DNA of 64,000 bases from assembly GCA_963513935.1 (NCBI GenBank), contig OY740768.1, positions 73,074,877 to 73,138,876 of the forward strand. Direction: 5' to 3'. A program made the position numbers and the translations under genes. The DNA is from Aphrophora alni (lineage: Eukaryota > Arthropoda > Insecta > Hemiptera > Aphrophoridae). Of this stretch, positions 32,601-43,094 are shown piece by piece; positions within the stretch are counted from its first letter, which is position 1; each line of letters starts with the position of its first letter. The notes under the pieces were generated by a model. The model worked only from the letters and a program-made list of their open reading frames with translations. It was not told where the DNA came from and ran no database searches.

Positions 32601-32830
32601 AGTCGCACCTAAAAAGTTACGTAATCAGTCTCAGTTTGTTAACTTATGAATAATTTTGTATGTGTTTCCATAAAAAATTGGAAAAAGCTGGCACTAACCC
32701 GAAACCCCGAGATATTAGTGCAATTATTAAAAAAAAATTAAAGTTTTTATATACAGTAGAACCCCTCAAACTCGCCACAATGTGGACTTTAAGGTTGTCG
32801 AGTTTGGAGGTTGTCGAGTTTTAGGGAACT
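32590..32830. repeat. TTAACCCTCCGTC end fragment and pogo/Tigger-like terminal fragment
   Basis: TTAACCCTCCGTCAGTCGC at about 32589 looks like another TTAA-type terminus. At 32754, CAGTAGAACCCCTCAAACTCG followed by two copies of GTTGTCGAGTTT resembles the repeats at 25164. Neither has a partner end that I can recognise. Confidence 0.4.
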
Positions 32831-33689
32831 TTGATATTTAATGGTTAGGTTTGCAACAAATACTCAAAATTACTTTAAATAACTGTACATTTATTGATTA
32901 TCAACGATTACACGTTTATTGCAAAAAAGATAATCCATGGATCCAAGATAGGATAAACAACAACACAGACACCAGAAGTCAAATCATTATAGGAGTGGTC
33001 AAGGTTTGAAAATTTAAATAATTAAAATTTTTTACTAAAATTCAAAGTGTATGGTTTATAAAGTAAAGCCAAAGTGAAAATAAAAATCAACTGATTTTCC
33101 TGGGATAATTTTAAATTAAATTTTGTATTGTAATAAGTAAGATTTCTATTAAATGTCAATTCCGTGTGTGGATTATTCTGTTAAATTTTATTGTAATATA
33201 ACTTATTCAAAAACTTATAAATATTTTATTGTTGAATGAAGGTTAAATATTGAAATATGAAGGTTTTATTGAAATGATTGAAGGTTAAAATATTGTTTTT
33301 ATGTCAAAAGTGTTTATGAAAAGATTGCTTGATTTTTTGTTTAATTAAAAATAATAGTTAGCATATTAAATTGAAGTCTTATTTTAAATTTGAAATCCAC
33401 ATACTTATCATATGTTTTCAAGAACTTACTCCCGGGTGAATCAAAAAATTCCAAAATTACTCGTGGTCTCCCTGAACAAAAGGGAATAATTTAAATATAA
33501 TAACTGGACAGATTTAACAAATAGGGGGTACCAGTAGTTTGAGGAAAACCAAACTGTTGAAAGGAATTGATCAATCCAGACCAGAAAAAAGAATCCGAAA
33601 CTTCTAGTAGTTTGTGCAATTCATTCTGTATTCGCGTGAACAGATCCTGTAATAACAAATTACATGGTCTGTGATTTGTGAATGTTAAC
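32831..33689. other. Intron 3, no feature recognised
   Basis: AT-rich, no gene and no clear repeat. Confidence 0.4.
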
Positions 33690-33975
33690 TCATTGCAGGC
33701 CCTTTTTCGCCCTGTAATATTTGTTTTTAATTGTTGTTAATTTTATTTACCATAGTTTATATTTGTTAACTTGTTGCAAGGCCTAATAATATGTTATGTT
33801 GATTTTTTTTTCTTTCTTTAATATTTTTCTTGTTTAACTAGTTTTAGTCTTTTTATTGTTGTTCAAAATATTATGTTATTGTTTGTAAGTTTTGTCATTT
33901 GTATGTTAAGTTGGAACATCTTCATGGTCATTTTTTGAAGACACATAATGACCGTTTTTCGCAGTAACCCCCCCC
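33690..33975 (+). repeat. LINE 3' UTR fragment, same family as 18.4-18.85 kb
   Basis: GCAGGCCCTTTTTCGCCCTG, then TTTACCATAGTTTATA, then TAACTAGTTTTAGTC, then GGAACATCTTCATGG matches the tail of the LINE at 18590-18830 and of the copy at 37.6 kb. It is only the 3' end, as expected of 5'-truncated insertion. A C run (about 33968) follows. Confidence 0.7.
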
Positions 33976-34449
33976 CCCCAATCCATCACATGGTTTAAGA
34001 TTTAAGACTTATTTAACATACTATGTGAATACAAAGTATTATAGACATTTTCTGAAATAGTCAGAATATTAGTATAAGCTACTGTAATACTGTAATTTTG
34101 TAATTGAATTTGCATTTTAAAAACTTTACCATTAATTTTAATTTTGACATTGAAGGTTCTTACAGTTATTTAAAATTTAACATAGATGTAATATTAAAAA
34201 AACTATCTTTTCATTTAAAATGTCATCACTCCTTAGTCCAAGGTGTTCATAAACTTTACCCTCATTTTTGTCAAAATCTAGTGTTTCTTGGTTAAGCTTA
34301 CCAATTTATTTATCATAACCTATGTTAAAAATCTTGTTTTATTGAATTGTGGTATTGGGTGTTTGATTTTAATTTTTAAGTTCGCCACAGTGTGCTTAAG
34401 AGTATGTTGTAGTACACACAGTGTAGTATAATCTATGTTGTTGTGTCTA
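33976..34449. other. Intron 3, no feature recognised
   Basis: AT-rich. The open frame at 34104-34295 lacks a domain. Confidence 0.4.
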
Positions 34450-35160
34450 AATTTTGAATTTACTTTTTTAGGGCACAACAATTAAATGAAGCAATTAAAT
34501 GATTTATGAATTTATTGAAGTTACAATTATAGCCCATATACAAACATTTTACTTGAGAATTAAAAATTTTGTTTTGGAAGGTTGAATTTGAACCACCATT
34601 GTTATTAAAACAGGTTTTTCTTCTTGAACCAGCCCTGTTCCAGTCGTTCCCTGGTTCGAATTGTTCCCAATCCAACTCTTATATTTTTGAAGTGACGTTC
34701 TAGAAGCTACAGACTTAAAATATAGAGTTGAAATTGTTTGAGATGAATTTGTTGGAACTATAACGTTATGCTCTGCCAACTCCCAAGACAAAGATATTTG
34801 AACTGCCAATTTAAATGATGAAGCACTTTCAGAAAATAAAAGTTTTTTTGAATTGTCACTAAATAACTGAAACGAACTGATCCTTCATGGAAATATCTAT
34901 TTTCAAAGTCACAATTTATTTCTGCACATTTTATATAAAATCTGATGTTTGTCCATTTGCTTGAGGTAATTTGTTAAATTTATATCTTATTGACATAAGA
35001 GATAGTTTAGGTTGAAGGTGATGTTTCATTAGCTAAATTAAAGTTATATAATTTTTGTTTCCTGGTTTGTCTGGTTGATAAATATCACGTAACCGGTCAG
35101 GATTTTCGACCAATAATCACTAAAAGAAAAGCAGATTTCTTGTCGTCAGCCATAAAAAAT
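34450..35160 (-). pseudogene. Ty3/gypsy-type gag relic
   Basis: Minus-strand frames read MADDKKSAFLLV, then LRDIYQPDKPG-like text. About 200 bp later comes INCDFENRYFHEGSVRF, and then FKLAVQISLSWELAEHNVIV (34800-34740). This order (leading helix, CEFG-like block, L-x-MELAE-like helix) is that of gag proteins in insect Ty3/gypsy elements. A degraded Cys motif follows near 34570. Frameshifts are present. Open frames at 34460-34675 and 34549-34809 are pieces of this relic. It shares orientation with the pol relic at 31190-32600. Confidence 0.65.
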
Positions 35161-35424
35161 TATTCCATTAATTTTATATAACTGTCTCATTTTGTTTCAT
35201 TTTCACAAAATTGTCCGATTGAACCAACCACGATATAATGGAAAATTTTTAGTACAGTACTTACAGTTTTCCCTGTTGTGCTTACTTCTTTATCCTGCAT
35301 TTTATCAATATAACAATACTTAAAAAAAAAAAAAACATTGAACTCTATATAGCCACCAATTTGTAGTGTATTTATCCTTAAATATAATATTGTGGAGAGG
35401 AAAATCATACACATGACTCCATGT

Positions 35425-35600
35425 TGCTGGTTGCTGTAAGAGTATTTTATTACGTTTTATTCAGTTACTTGTTAACACCCTTGGAAGGAGGTTATACTTA
35501 GACAATTCACAAGAAGTTCATACGTTACAGTTATTGATTCAATAAATATATTTTGTCAATTCATCTTTTATTTATTTGAAATAAAACACTTAAATGGGCC
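35425..35600 (+). repeat. LTR-like fragment matching 38.04-38.20 kb
   Basis: TTGATTCAATAAATATATTT and TGTCAATTCATCTTTTATTT at 35534-35575 recur at 38140-38182, with shared GTTGCTGG text upstream. They are candidate 5' and 3' LTR pieces of one copia-like element. The true LTR boundaries are not visible. Confidence 0.5.
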
Positions 35601-36600
35601 TAGAAGTATTGTGCTAAATAAAAGTATATAATTAAAATAAAATAAGATAGTAAAATTCTAGAAATTAAAACTATAATTTAAAGATGGATAGTTTAAAAGA
35701 AATATAACGTTATAAATAATAGATGTATAAAATATTGAGTAATTAGTAGATACTGCTTCTTTTGATATCTGGTAGTTTAAAATAACTATTTTATTTAAAG
35801 ATTATTGAAAGTTATTTAAATGTTTATTAAATTTAGTAAAAAGAAGAGAAAATTGATTGAATTCGAAAAGATTCACGTGCCCAGAAAGTAATTACTAATA
35901 CAATAGAACCCACGGGGGGAGGCGGGCTAGCTGCACCTATTAAGAAGGGGTTGGCATACCTTGTTATCTCGAGTCAAACACTTGGATAACAGTCACAACA
36001 AGTAAACTATCATCTATGAGTATATAGTGATTTACATACAGTTCACCTACTTTATACAATTACCTACACTTTCATCTTTACTTAGGATTCCTATTTGTGC
36101 TGTACATTTCTTTCTTAGGCAGAGTTTCCTCTCTTGGCAACCGAGTGATGTGACTGCCATTCTTTCCAGATTTTAAATCATTTAATTATATGTGAAGGAA
36201 AGAATGCCATGGTCGTGTCTGTCACGTCTGGGATTGGTGATGCGCATTCTGTTGTCTTGGGAGAACTAAGTGTGTGGATCCTAATGTGTGATTCACACTA
36301 CTGAGGATTTAACGGTTCTAGTTTAGGAACCGGCCATCTAGCTTTACTTGGCAAGTGTTAACTATAAAAAGGAGGTTCTTGGAGTTGGGTTCTAATGAAA
36401 TGATTTAGCCAAACAATGGTTCAGTTCTAAAAATGTTTGTATTGACAATCTGGGTTTCTGTCTAGTTAATTATTGACTTTAATACATATAAATATTTTAA
36501 TGTTCATTGTTGGTGTCAAGTCAATAATGATTAACAATTATTAATATGTAGCAATAAATTACCTCATTTGTTCCGTCATGTGACTTTATTTGTCTTGTTC
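35601..36600. other. Intron 3, anonymous, with GC-richer blocks
   Basis: Blocks at 35905-35990 and 36115-36420 are richer in GC and repeat-like but match nothing recognised. There is no reading frame of note. Confidence 0.35.
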
Positions 36601-36645
36601 TCAGGACACATTTCGGAGTCGGGACTCCATCTTCAATTGTATCTC
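36601..36645 (-). ncRNA. Hammerhead-like motif (degenerate)
   Basis: Minus strand 36636-36611 reads TTGAAGAT, GGAGTC, CC, GACTCC, GAAA. This is a near-consensus hammerhead core (C replaced by T in CTGANGA) around a perfect six-base-pair stem. Hammerhead ribozymes occur in the terminal repeats of Penelope-like elements, so this is probably a fragment of one. Stems I and III were not verified. Confidence 0.35.
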
Positions 36646-37334
36646 TGTAGTATAAATATTGGCATGTAACACCAAACTCACTTGTTAGATAAATATTTAT
36701 GTTTTCGATCCAGAGCTATCCCAATGATTATTGACAGAATATAGATTTTGACATGAATTACATAGATTTACTAAATTGCTTTACTTTAGTGAAGCTTGCT
36801 CACCTTCTTAGTGCCGAACTCTTGTGATTCCGTAGCATGATTGTAAGTAAACACTTAATACGGGTTGTGATAGTAGGCCTACTGCATCGTGTATTAAATG
36901 TTTAAAGAATTTGTGTGTCTGTTATGTGTCGTGTGTTCGTGATTTGTGATTTTTAAACTAAGACAATGGGAAAACCCAGCATAAAACACTTGAAATGGCT
37001 GAATAACCGAAACGGCCGTAGTGATATAATTACCTACAAATATAGACTATTGTGATGGTAAGTCTCATTAATATATCTAATTATTAATCAGTAGTTGGAA
37101 TGGCTAAAACAAATATGTATAATCAATATAATCCTGAGACAGCACCCTGGTTACGTTTCCTATCCGACAAAGTCTCTTAGTAGTCCAGTCTCTACATTAA
37201 TCAACTGACCACCCGGCAACCCCATGCCAACTCCAGCCACTGACAATCTACTGTCGATAACTCCATGTTGAGTCTGACCCTGATTTCCTACCAAAATACA
37301 TACTCTTGACACATACTCTTGGCACATACTCTTG
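36646..37334. other. Intron 3, anonymous
   Basis: Contains CTGAATAACCGAAACGGCCG near 37000, again hammerhead-core-like but without a clear stem. A C-rich stretch at 37200-37330 includes short ACATACTCTTGG repeats. Confidence 0.35.
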
Positions 37335-37860
37335 GTCAAGCTGGGTTGTCAATCAAGCACATCCTCGTTAACTGTGTTGCTGTGAGAAGTGTGGGTATAA
37401 TATTTGTTCTACCCAATTCCATTCAGGCGATGTTTGGGGATAATGCTCAGATCCTTGACCCTTGAAAAAGGTTTTGTCCTTTTTGCGTCGTCTGAAAATT
37501 TTCAATAAAACTAAAACATTTTCTATTCAATTATTTGAGAGTCATTTTACAACTCTATAATATGATGTTTAGTTTTCGTTTAAAATTTTAATTCTTGTTA
37601 ACTCGTTGCAGGGCCCTATTAATATTTGTTTTTAATTGTTGTTAATTGTATTTACCATAGTTTATAATTGTTAACTTTTTTCAGGGTCATTTTACAGCCT
37701 TGTAACATGCTATGTTGTTGATTATTTTTATTTGTTAACTAGTTTTAGTCTTGTTATTGTTCTTTAAAATTTTATGTTATTGTTTTTGTTTCATTTGTAA
37801 GTTTTAAGGTGGAGCATTTTCATACTCAGTTTTGTGAAGGATATTGTTTTGGAAGGTTTT
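37335..37860 (+). repeat. LINE 3' end fragment, third copy of the 18 kb family
   Basis: AGCTGGGTTGTCAATCAAGC at 37338 parallels 18310-18350 (the end of the Cys/His motif, LSIKHILV). The 3' UTR follows to about 37860. It is slightly longer at the 5' end than the 33.7 kb copy. Confidence 0.7.
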
Positions 37861-37864
37861 AAAT

Positions 37865-38200
37865 AAATGATATACTGTTCAACAGATCGGCAAGTAGCTA
37901 ATGTTTTTACAAAGACACTGAGTAGTGAAAAATTTCAATGACAAGAATGTTTTGATATATAATACAATTTAATAATTAGGAGAAAATTTTAAATATAATA
38001 ATAATAAATTTATGTTCTACGGAATAATATAAGAGATATTGGTTGCTGGTCTATGTAACAAATAATCAGCTGATGTTTTTTGTATTGTAGCCCCTATATG
38101 AATGAATCGTGTTCTAAGCTGATTAGCTTGCTTCTTGGCTATTGATTCAATAAATATATTTTGTCAATTCATCTTTTATTTGTTTAAAGTAAAACAATTA
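37865..38200 (+). pseudogene. Copia-type pol C-terminus and LTR fragment
   Basis: From 37873 the frame reads IYCSTDRQVANVFTKTLSSE followed by KFQ and a stop, matching the conserved end of copia polyproteins (QVADIFTK-L). LTR-like sequence shared with 35.4-35.6 kb follows. If both belong to one element it spans about 35.4-38.2 kb, with the LINE tail just upstream of the pol end inserted in it. Confidence 0.6.
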
Positions 38201-39022
38201 AATGTACAAAACTAAACATTTAACCATAGAAACTGGCCAAAGTCATTACGAGATTACCAAAAATGCTTTCTGTAATGGCCAAAGATGCTCAAATCATTGA
38301 TCTTGTCAAATGATATTATTATGATTAACTATTATTTGATATTAAAGAATAACCATTTATAGGAAAGTTAAATTTCAGCATGAAAACAGCCAAAGAGGCT
38401 CTTCTGTTATCTAACTTTAGCCAAGAGGTTCCAGTGCCCTCATCCATCCCTTCCTACAGGGTAGGATTTAGTCGTTTCTTATGCAGATAATGTAGAGCAT
38501 TTCTTGATATTTAATTACTACACTTACTCAATGCCAGTGCACCCACCAAGAGTCAAAAACCACCCATTCGCCTTCATCCTTTCTCAACGTGGGCTTGGGA
38601 CCGGCTATGGTAAAGTTTTCAATTTTGTAAGAATTTTTAAAATATGCTAATAATGAGCATAAAAAGGCTTGTCACCATATAATTAATATTATGGTCAGTT
38701 TTAGTGTTAAATAAGTTACTCATAGGTACAATTTTTTTCATGAACCATAGTAAAAAAGTTGGTGTACAAAATTTGGCACACTTCCGAAAATTATTGGTAC
38801 TTTTGGTCTACTTTAAATTTGTGTAAGAGCAAACCAACAATTAAGTTAATATTTAAATTCCACTAAAAATCATTAGTTTTTTAATTTAGGGAAAACATAG
38901 ATTGTTTTATACACTTAACTAAGAATAAAAACCTGAATATGGATTTAAAATAATAGCCTTAATTAATAATTTAATTTATATTCTATTGTATAAGTAATGG
39001 TTTTTACTTGTTTTTGAAACAG
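38201..39022. other. End of intron 3
   Basis: A GC-richer, repeat-like block sits at 38390-38620 with no recognised family. The rest is AT-rich up to the acceptor GAAACAG before 39023. Confidence 0.45.
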
Positions 39023-39116
39023 CCTCAAATTGGGCAGATCCTTTGAGAGTGCAGATAATAAAAGCCCATCATCACTGGATAGTTGTTGCATATGCACATT
39101 TTATTGCATGCTACAG
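39023..39116 (+). CDS. KCTD3: KCTD3/SHKBP1-like protein, coding exon 4
   Basis: A 94-bp exon, too short to stand out as an ORF. It begins by completing Thr with the A left by exon 3 and reads [20 protein letters not shown], then [11 protein letters not shown]. The vertebrate family has V-R-x-V-x-x-HHNWIA-x-(S/A)YTQFxVCYRLKE(A/S)SGWQ at this point, directly before the GWQ-VF segment of exon 5. It opens the WD-like propeller. The acceptor is AAACAG, the donor is CAG followed by GTAAAT, and the split Arg codon (AG plus G) joins exon 5 exactly. Confidence 0.93.
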
Positions 39117-39289
39117 GTAAATTTATATTTTATTTCATATTTTGTTAATAGTTAATATTAGAGAGTCAGGTAATAAGATCTGATGATTTTCAAAGACTTA
39201 CAAAAGAACACCGGAAAATAACATGGAAATTAATATAACAAGAAAGTTTAATAGTTGCTACTTATTATCAGTTTTTTAGTTTAAAAAGA
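39117..39289. other. Start of intron 4
   Basis: AT-rich intronic sequence. Intron 4 is about 17.9 kb. Confidence 0.6.
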
Positions 39290-39762
39290 AATTTATTGTG
39301 GACATTCAAGGTCACAATGTCTTTTAAGTTTCTGGAATATTTGAAGAAAATTCTCCATGACCTGAAGGATTTAGTAAATCTTCTGTTACTAGCCTTATTT
39401 TTTTCTTAAGTTCTTGGATTGTTTGTGGTCTGTTTCTGTAAACTCTGTCTTTTAGTTAACTTTAGAGAAAAAAGTCTGGAGGTACTATATCAGGAGATCT
39501 TGCAAGCCACTATAAATCACCAATACTTGTGATCAGCTTCCCATTTAAGACTGTCTGCAATGATTCCATTGTTTTTTTACCATATGGGTTGACACACCAT
39601 CTTGTGATCTATATTCATAATTCTGCCTTCGAAGTATTGAGAAAAAATAATTACATAGTTTTTCTAGATATCTTTTACTATTCACTGAGAGTAGACACAG
39701 ATTTTCATCTTGAAAATAATAAGGATGGATGAGGTAATTTGAAGACATAGCGTATCATATTA
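39290..39762 (-). pseudogene. Tc1/mariner-related (IS630-type) transposase fragment
   Basis: Minus-strand text reads YLEKLCNYFF, then RRQNYEYRSQDGVSTHM (cf. the QDGAPPH block of this group). After a shift come WLARSPD and PPDFFL-like residues near 39500 (the third catalytic region), then KTEFTETDHKQSKNLRKK-like text near 39430. This is the C-terminal half of a DDE transposase of the group common in insects with WPARSPDLTPPDFFLWG. It is frameshifted and lacks its N-terminus and ends. Open frames at 39529-39732 and 39545-39748 are its shadow and piece. Confidence 0.6.
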
Positions 39763-39767
39763 TCACT

Positions 39768-39782
39768 ATTTCGCAATGCAAT
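39768..39782. repeat. Target-site duplication, left copy (jockey insertion)
   Basis: ATTTCGCAATGCAAT, identical to 43060-43074. Confidence 0.85.
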
Positions 39783-40035
39783 TTTTTATTATTATTTTAT
39801 TTGAATACACTACAACTAGCCTTATCAGCTAACCAGCAGATTATACTCTGACAAATAATTGTAACAGTTTACAAGGTTATTGCCAATACCAATACCTCCG
39901 ATCACAGCACCACACTCAGAGTGCAACAATATGAACTCTAAACCAACTCAAAAGGCTTCAGCTTCTTGAGCCGTCACACTAGCTCTGCGTTGTCAAGCAG
40001 CTGAAGTACTTCAACGTTTTGGTGTTGATGGAGTC

Positions 40036-40565
40036 GAAACTCATTTTTTTGGCCTGCTTCATTTAATATCTACCGATTCAATCCTCAAGTCCCTGTGGAT
40101 AGTATCATTACTAACATACCAAGGAGCTTTCACTATATCCCTTAGTACTTTATTTTGGAAAGTTTGAATAATCCTGACATTAGACTTCTTGGTGCAGCCC
40201 CAAAGCTGTATACCATATAACCATACAGGTTTTACCACTTGCTTGTATAGCATTAATTTGTTCTGTATTGATCTAACCTTCTTCCAATCAGCCAATGCAT
40301 TTTCTGTAGTTGGATGCCCAGTTGTTCATGTTTTTCTTAACATGTTCCTTCCAGCGTTACTTAGTGTCTAGGGTCATACCAAGGTATTTTGTATTGTTAG
40401 CATATGATACTATATTTTGATTAATATAGACTGGCCTGTAAACATATTTTCTATTTGTAAAGTTATTATGTAAAGATTTTGCCTCGTTAATCTTGATGCG
40501 CCATTTTTTTGTCCAAGCAGTGACATGATCAGCCTCTTTTTGGAGTTTAATTTTTGCATCTACTT
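40036..40565 (-). pseudogene. Jockey ORF2, C-terminal part after the RT palm
   Basis: The minus strand reads KIKLQKEADHVTAWTKKWRI (40555-40495), then KYLGMTLDTK, a stop, RWKEHVKK. A one-base shift leads to MADWKKVRSIQNKLMLYKQV, then KPVWLYGIQLWG and WYVSNDTIHRDLRIESV, typical of the post-RT region of jockey elements. Normal elements have the RT palm with its FxDD box upstream of this, but here that part is absent. Confidence 0.8.
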
Positions 40566-40569
40566 TATC

Positions 40570-41160
40570 TTCTCAACAGCTCTTCAAAATGAAGAAACCT
40601 ATTAAGTCTGGAATCTTCGTACTATCTGCCGGCCAGTTTGTAGGTTTGCCTTTTGACTGAAATTCTTACCTATTACTTATAGCAGTTTCATATAGTTCTT
40701 TTCCTTTGGGTGAGATCAACCTAGAGCCTCAATGTGCTTAGTGTTGAAATCACCACCCATAATAAAGTGGTTGCCTATTGCTTGAAAGAAGGCCTCGAAT
40801 TGGGTATGTTTTATTATATGTCTAGGTGGACATTACATCGCTACTACTGACACATCTGTACATTTAGTTTCAATTTTAACTATGATGGCTTGAATTTCGT
40901 TTGTCTCATATTTAATATCTTCATAGTGACTAATGTTTTCCCTGATCTTATAGCCGACCAACCTCACGATTTATTACTAGGATGAATAGTATTATATAGC
41001 TGGTAGCCCTTCAACTTGATGAAAGATTCCTTTGTGAAGTGAGTTTCTGAAATAAGGCATATATCTATTTTATGATTTTCAATAAACAATTCCAACTCAT
41101 GTTTGTATTTTAAGAGTCCGTTTTGAGTTCCATGCTGCTATTCTCAATGTCTGCATCCTA
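40570..41160 (-). pseudogene. Jockey ORF2, endonuclease domain
   Basis: It reads LFIENHKIDICLISETHFTK (41105-41035), then FIKLKGYQLYNTIHP. Near 40870-40750 comes VKIETKCTDVSVV, a PP-R segment and FIMGGDFNTKH. It ends GKELYETAIS and KPTNWPADSTKIPDLIGFFI. These are the ordered blocks of the apurinic-like endonuclease: the SETH motif, the GGDFN motif and the C-terminal segment with IPDL-x-FF. A few stops and frameshifts are present. The junction to the distal RT part lies at about 40565-40585. Confidence 0.85.
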
Positions 41161-41411
41161 TCATTTTTGTTTTCCTATTAAAGGCATGTTATTAATTGAT
41201 TTTCTATAACCACTTTCTAGTTTAATGAGCCTATCTAGTACCATTTCATTTAACTTTTCCTGTTGGTCCATCTTTTTAAGTAATTTTTGGAGCAACTGAT
41301 TAGTTGATGTCTCATCAAGTTCCACCTTTTTATTAATAGTAGTAATTCCTACTCTGGTAGCCTAAGAGTCATGTTCTTTTGTTTGCCTCGATTCATTTTC
41401 AAGAGTTGTTT

Positions 41412-42640
41412 TTATTGCATCGCTATTGACTTAGGATTTCTTTTACTGATTGTCTTTTCCTTCATTTTCTGTATTTCCTTTGCTACTTCACAACCTCGGT
41501 AGCTTGCTGGGTGAACCTCACCGCAATTGATACATCGTGGCGGAGTGTCCTTACTTTTCAGACAATCTTTAGTAAGGTATGACCCAGCACACTTTACACA
41601 TTTTGCATCTTTTCTACTGAACATTTGAGTATGGCCATATCTCTGACATCGTTTGCACTGGTGATCCATTTTTGGTTTCCTCAATGCTTCAATCTTGACT
41701 TTCATATCCAATATGTTAGTAATCGTATACATTTTTTGCACAATTTAATGGTTATTGAAACATAACATAAACAGAGGCAAAGGCACTTTTGTTTTCCTTT
41801 TTAGTATCGGTTCAACTTTTGTTGTTTTAAATCCCTTATCTGTTAACTCTTCCATAATATCCTCTGGCTTACATGAAGGATGCAGATGCCGAGCCATAAC
41901 TTTTATTTCTCTGTTGTTTTTATCTTCATAAGTGAACCACTTAAAGATATTCTCATTTAGTATTTTCACCAAGTTCCTATAGCAACTCTTTCAAACAACA
42001 TTAATTTTTAGTTCACCGCTGCTGAGATAGATGACCCTGAAACCCTGCTGACAGTTGATTGACAACAGACTAAATTATTCCATAGCCTACATCTCCTTCT
42101 ATAGTTATTGGTGGAGGGGTTTTTTTCCTTTTATCTTTCACTTTTACTGACTGCTCCAACTTCTTACCACTACCTCCGGCTTTACTTATACTAGGAAGAG
42201 AAGGAGTCAGTGAGGTTTCAGGTGAAGCGTTAGATTTCCTTTTCTTATTTCTTTACCTTTGCTTAACTATCCATTCCGTTTCTTTTATGAACGCTTCCTC
42301 ATCAGTTTCATAGACCATGTGCTCATTTTGTCCTTCTTTCCTACACTCTAGCAATTGCATTCTCTGCATTAACTGAGCTAGTTCTTGTTTTAGTTCAGTA
42401 TTTTCCTGTTTTAGTGCTTGAAGACCCTGAAGGGCCCCTTGAAGATGGTACCACAGAGTGAGTTCATTCTGAGTTTCCAGCTTGTTATCAGTAATGGGTA
42501 GCTCTGTCCATTCTGTTAATTCTTTTTCAGAGAATTCTTTAAGTCACTTTTGAAGTGTCTCATTCTCTCTGAAGTCCTCATTAAAAGTAGTACCTACAGA
42601 GTTGTTTTTGTCACCCAAATTCAAACTTTTGTTCTCTGGT
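41412..42640 (-). pseudogene. Jockey ORF1 (gag-like) with PRE-C2HC domain and zinc knuckles
   Basis: The 5' part (about 42460-42300) has a heptad-rich segment, LQALKQENTELKQELAQLMQ, followed by a Lys/Ser/Pro-rich region. The middle (41972-41760) reads VMARHLHPSCKPEDIMEELT, then GFKTTKVEPILKRKT, the domain that precedes C2HC knuckles in insect LINE ORF1 proteins. The 3' part has CKRCQRYGHT, CVKCAGSYLTKDC and CINCGEVHPASYRGC. The first knuckle has lost a Cys (QMFS for the usual Q-x-x-C). Stops and a frameshift at about 41745 disrupt the frame. ORF1 products bind nucleic acid and package the element RNA. Confidence 0.85.
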
Positions 42641-43059
42641 GGCGATCACATTAATATTGACCTTCTTTCAAAAGGATCAACTTCTTGCATCGTGCCTGTT
42701 GCAGTAGCTTGCTTATGGCCTGGGTAAAGCCTGCTCGCTCACTCCCCTACCGGTACCTGGGATCCTACCCCCGGAGTATTTACCTGTTTCTTTGCTCATT
42801 ATTGTTTATTTATATTTCCATTTGGGACGCCGCAACCATGCATCATTCACCCTGTAGGCACAGAACACCAACTGCCATCACACCTTAGGATTGGGTTGCC
42901 TCCTCCGCTGATTCATCATACCAAAGCATATCTCTGCCGATATTCCCTGTAACTCTGGCAAGGGGCCCTTACATGGTACTACCATCCAGAGCCAGATGGA
43001 CCAAAGGTTTTTTAAGAGGTGTTACTCCTCTATCCATCCTCCTTCCTATAAAAGATTTA

Positions 43060-43094
43060 ATTTCGCAATGCAATGGTTTATTTCGCAATGCAAT
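43060..43094. repeat. Target-site duplication, right copy, itself duplicated
   Basis: ATTTCGCAATGCAAT at 43060-43074 and again at 43080-43094, 20 bp apart, both followed by GG. Matches 39768-39782. Confidence 0.85.

Larger units (their letters stand above)
39783..43059 (-). mobile_element. Jockey-type LINE, internally deleted, with target-site duplication
   Basis: A roughly 3.3 kb insertion on the minus strand bounded by a 15-bp duplication. In order from the 5' end (right) it has a 5' UTR (42690-43059, GC-rich), ORF1 with coiled coil and zinc knuckles, the ORF2 endonuclease, a deletion of most of the reverse transcriptase, the ORF2 C-terminus, and an A-rich 3' end (39783-39800 read in reverse). 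The second copy of the duplication is itself repeated once more at 43080-43094. Confidence 0.85.

Noticed and set aside
34460..34675. Possible copia-type gag zinc knuckle
   Set aside because: The upstream sequence fits a Ty3/gypsy gag better, so the copia reading was dropped.
34640..34675. tRNA-like B box (GGTTCGAATTG) near 34653
   Set aside because: No matching A box or cloverleaf around it. Similar single hits elsewhere were also dropped.
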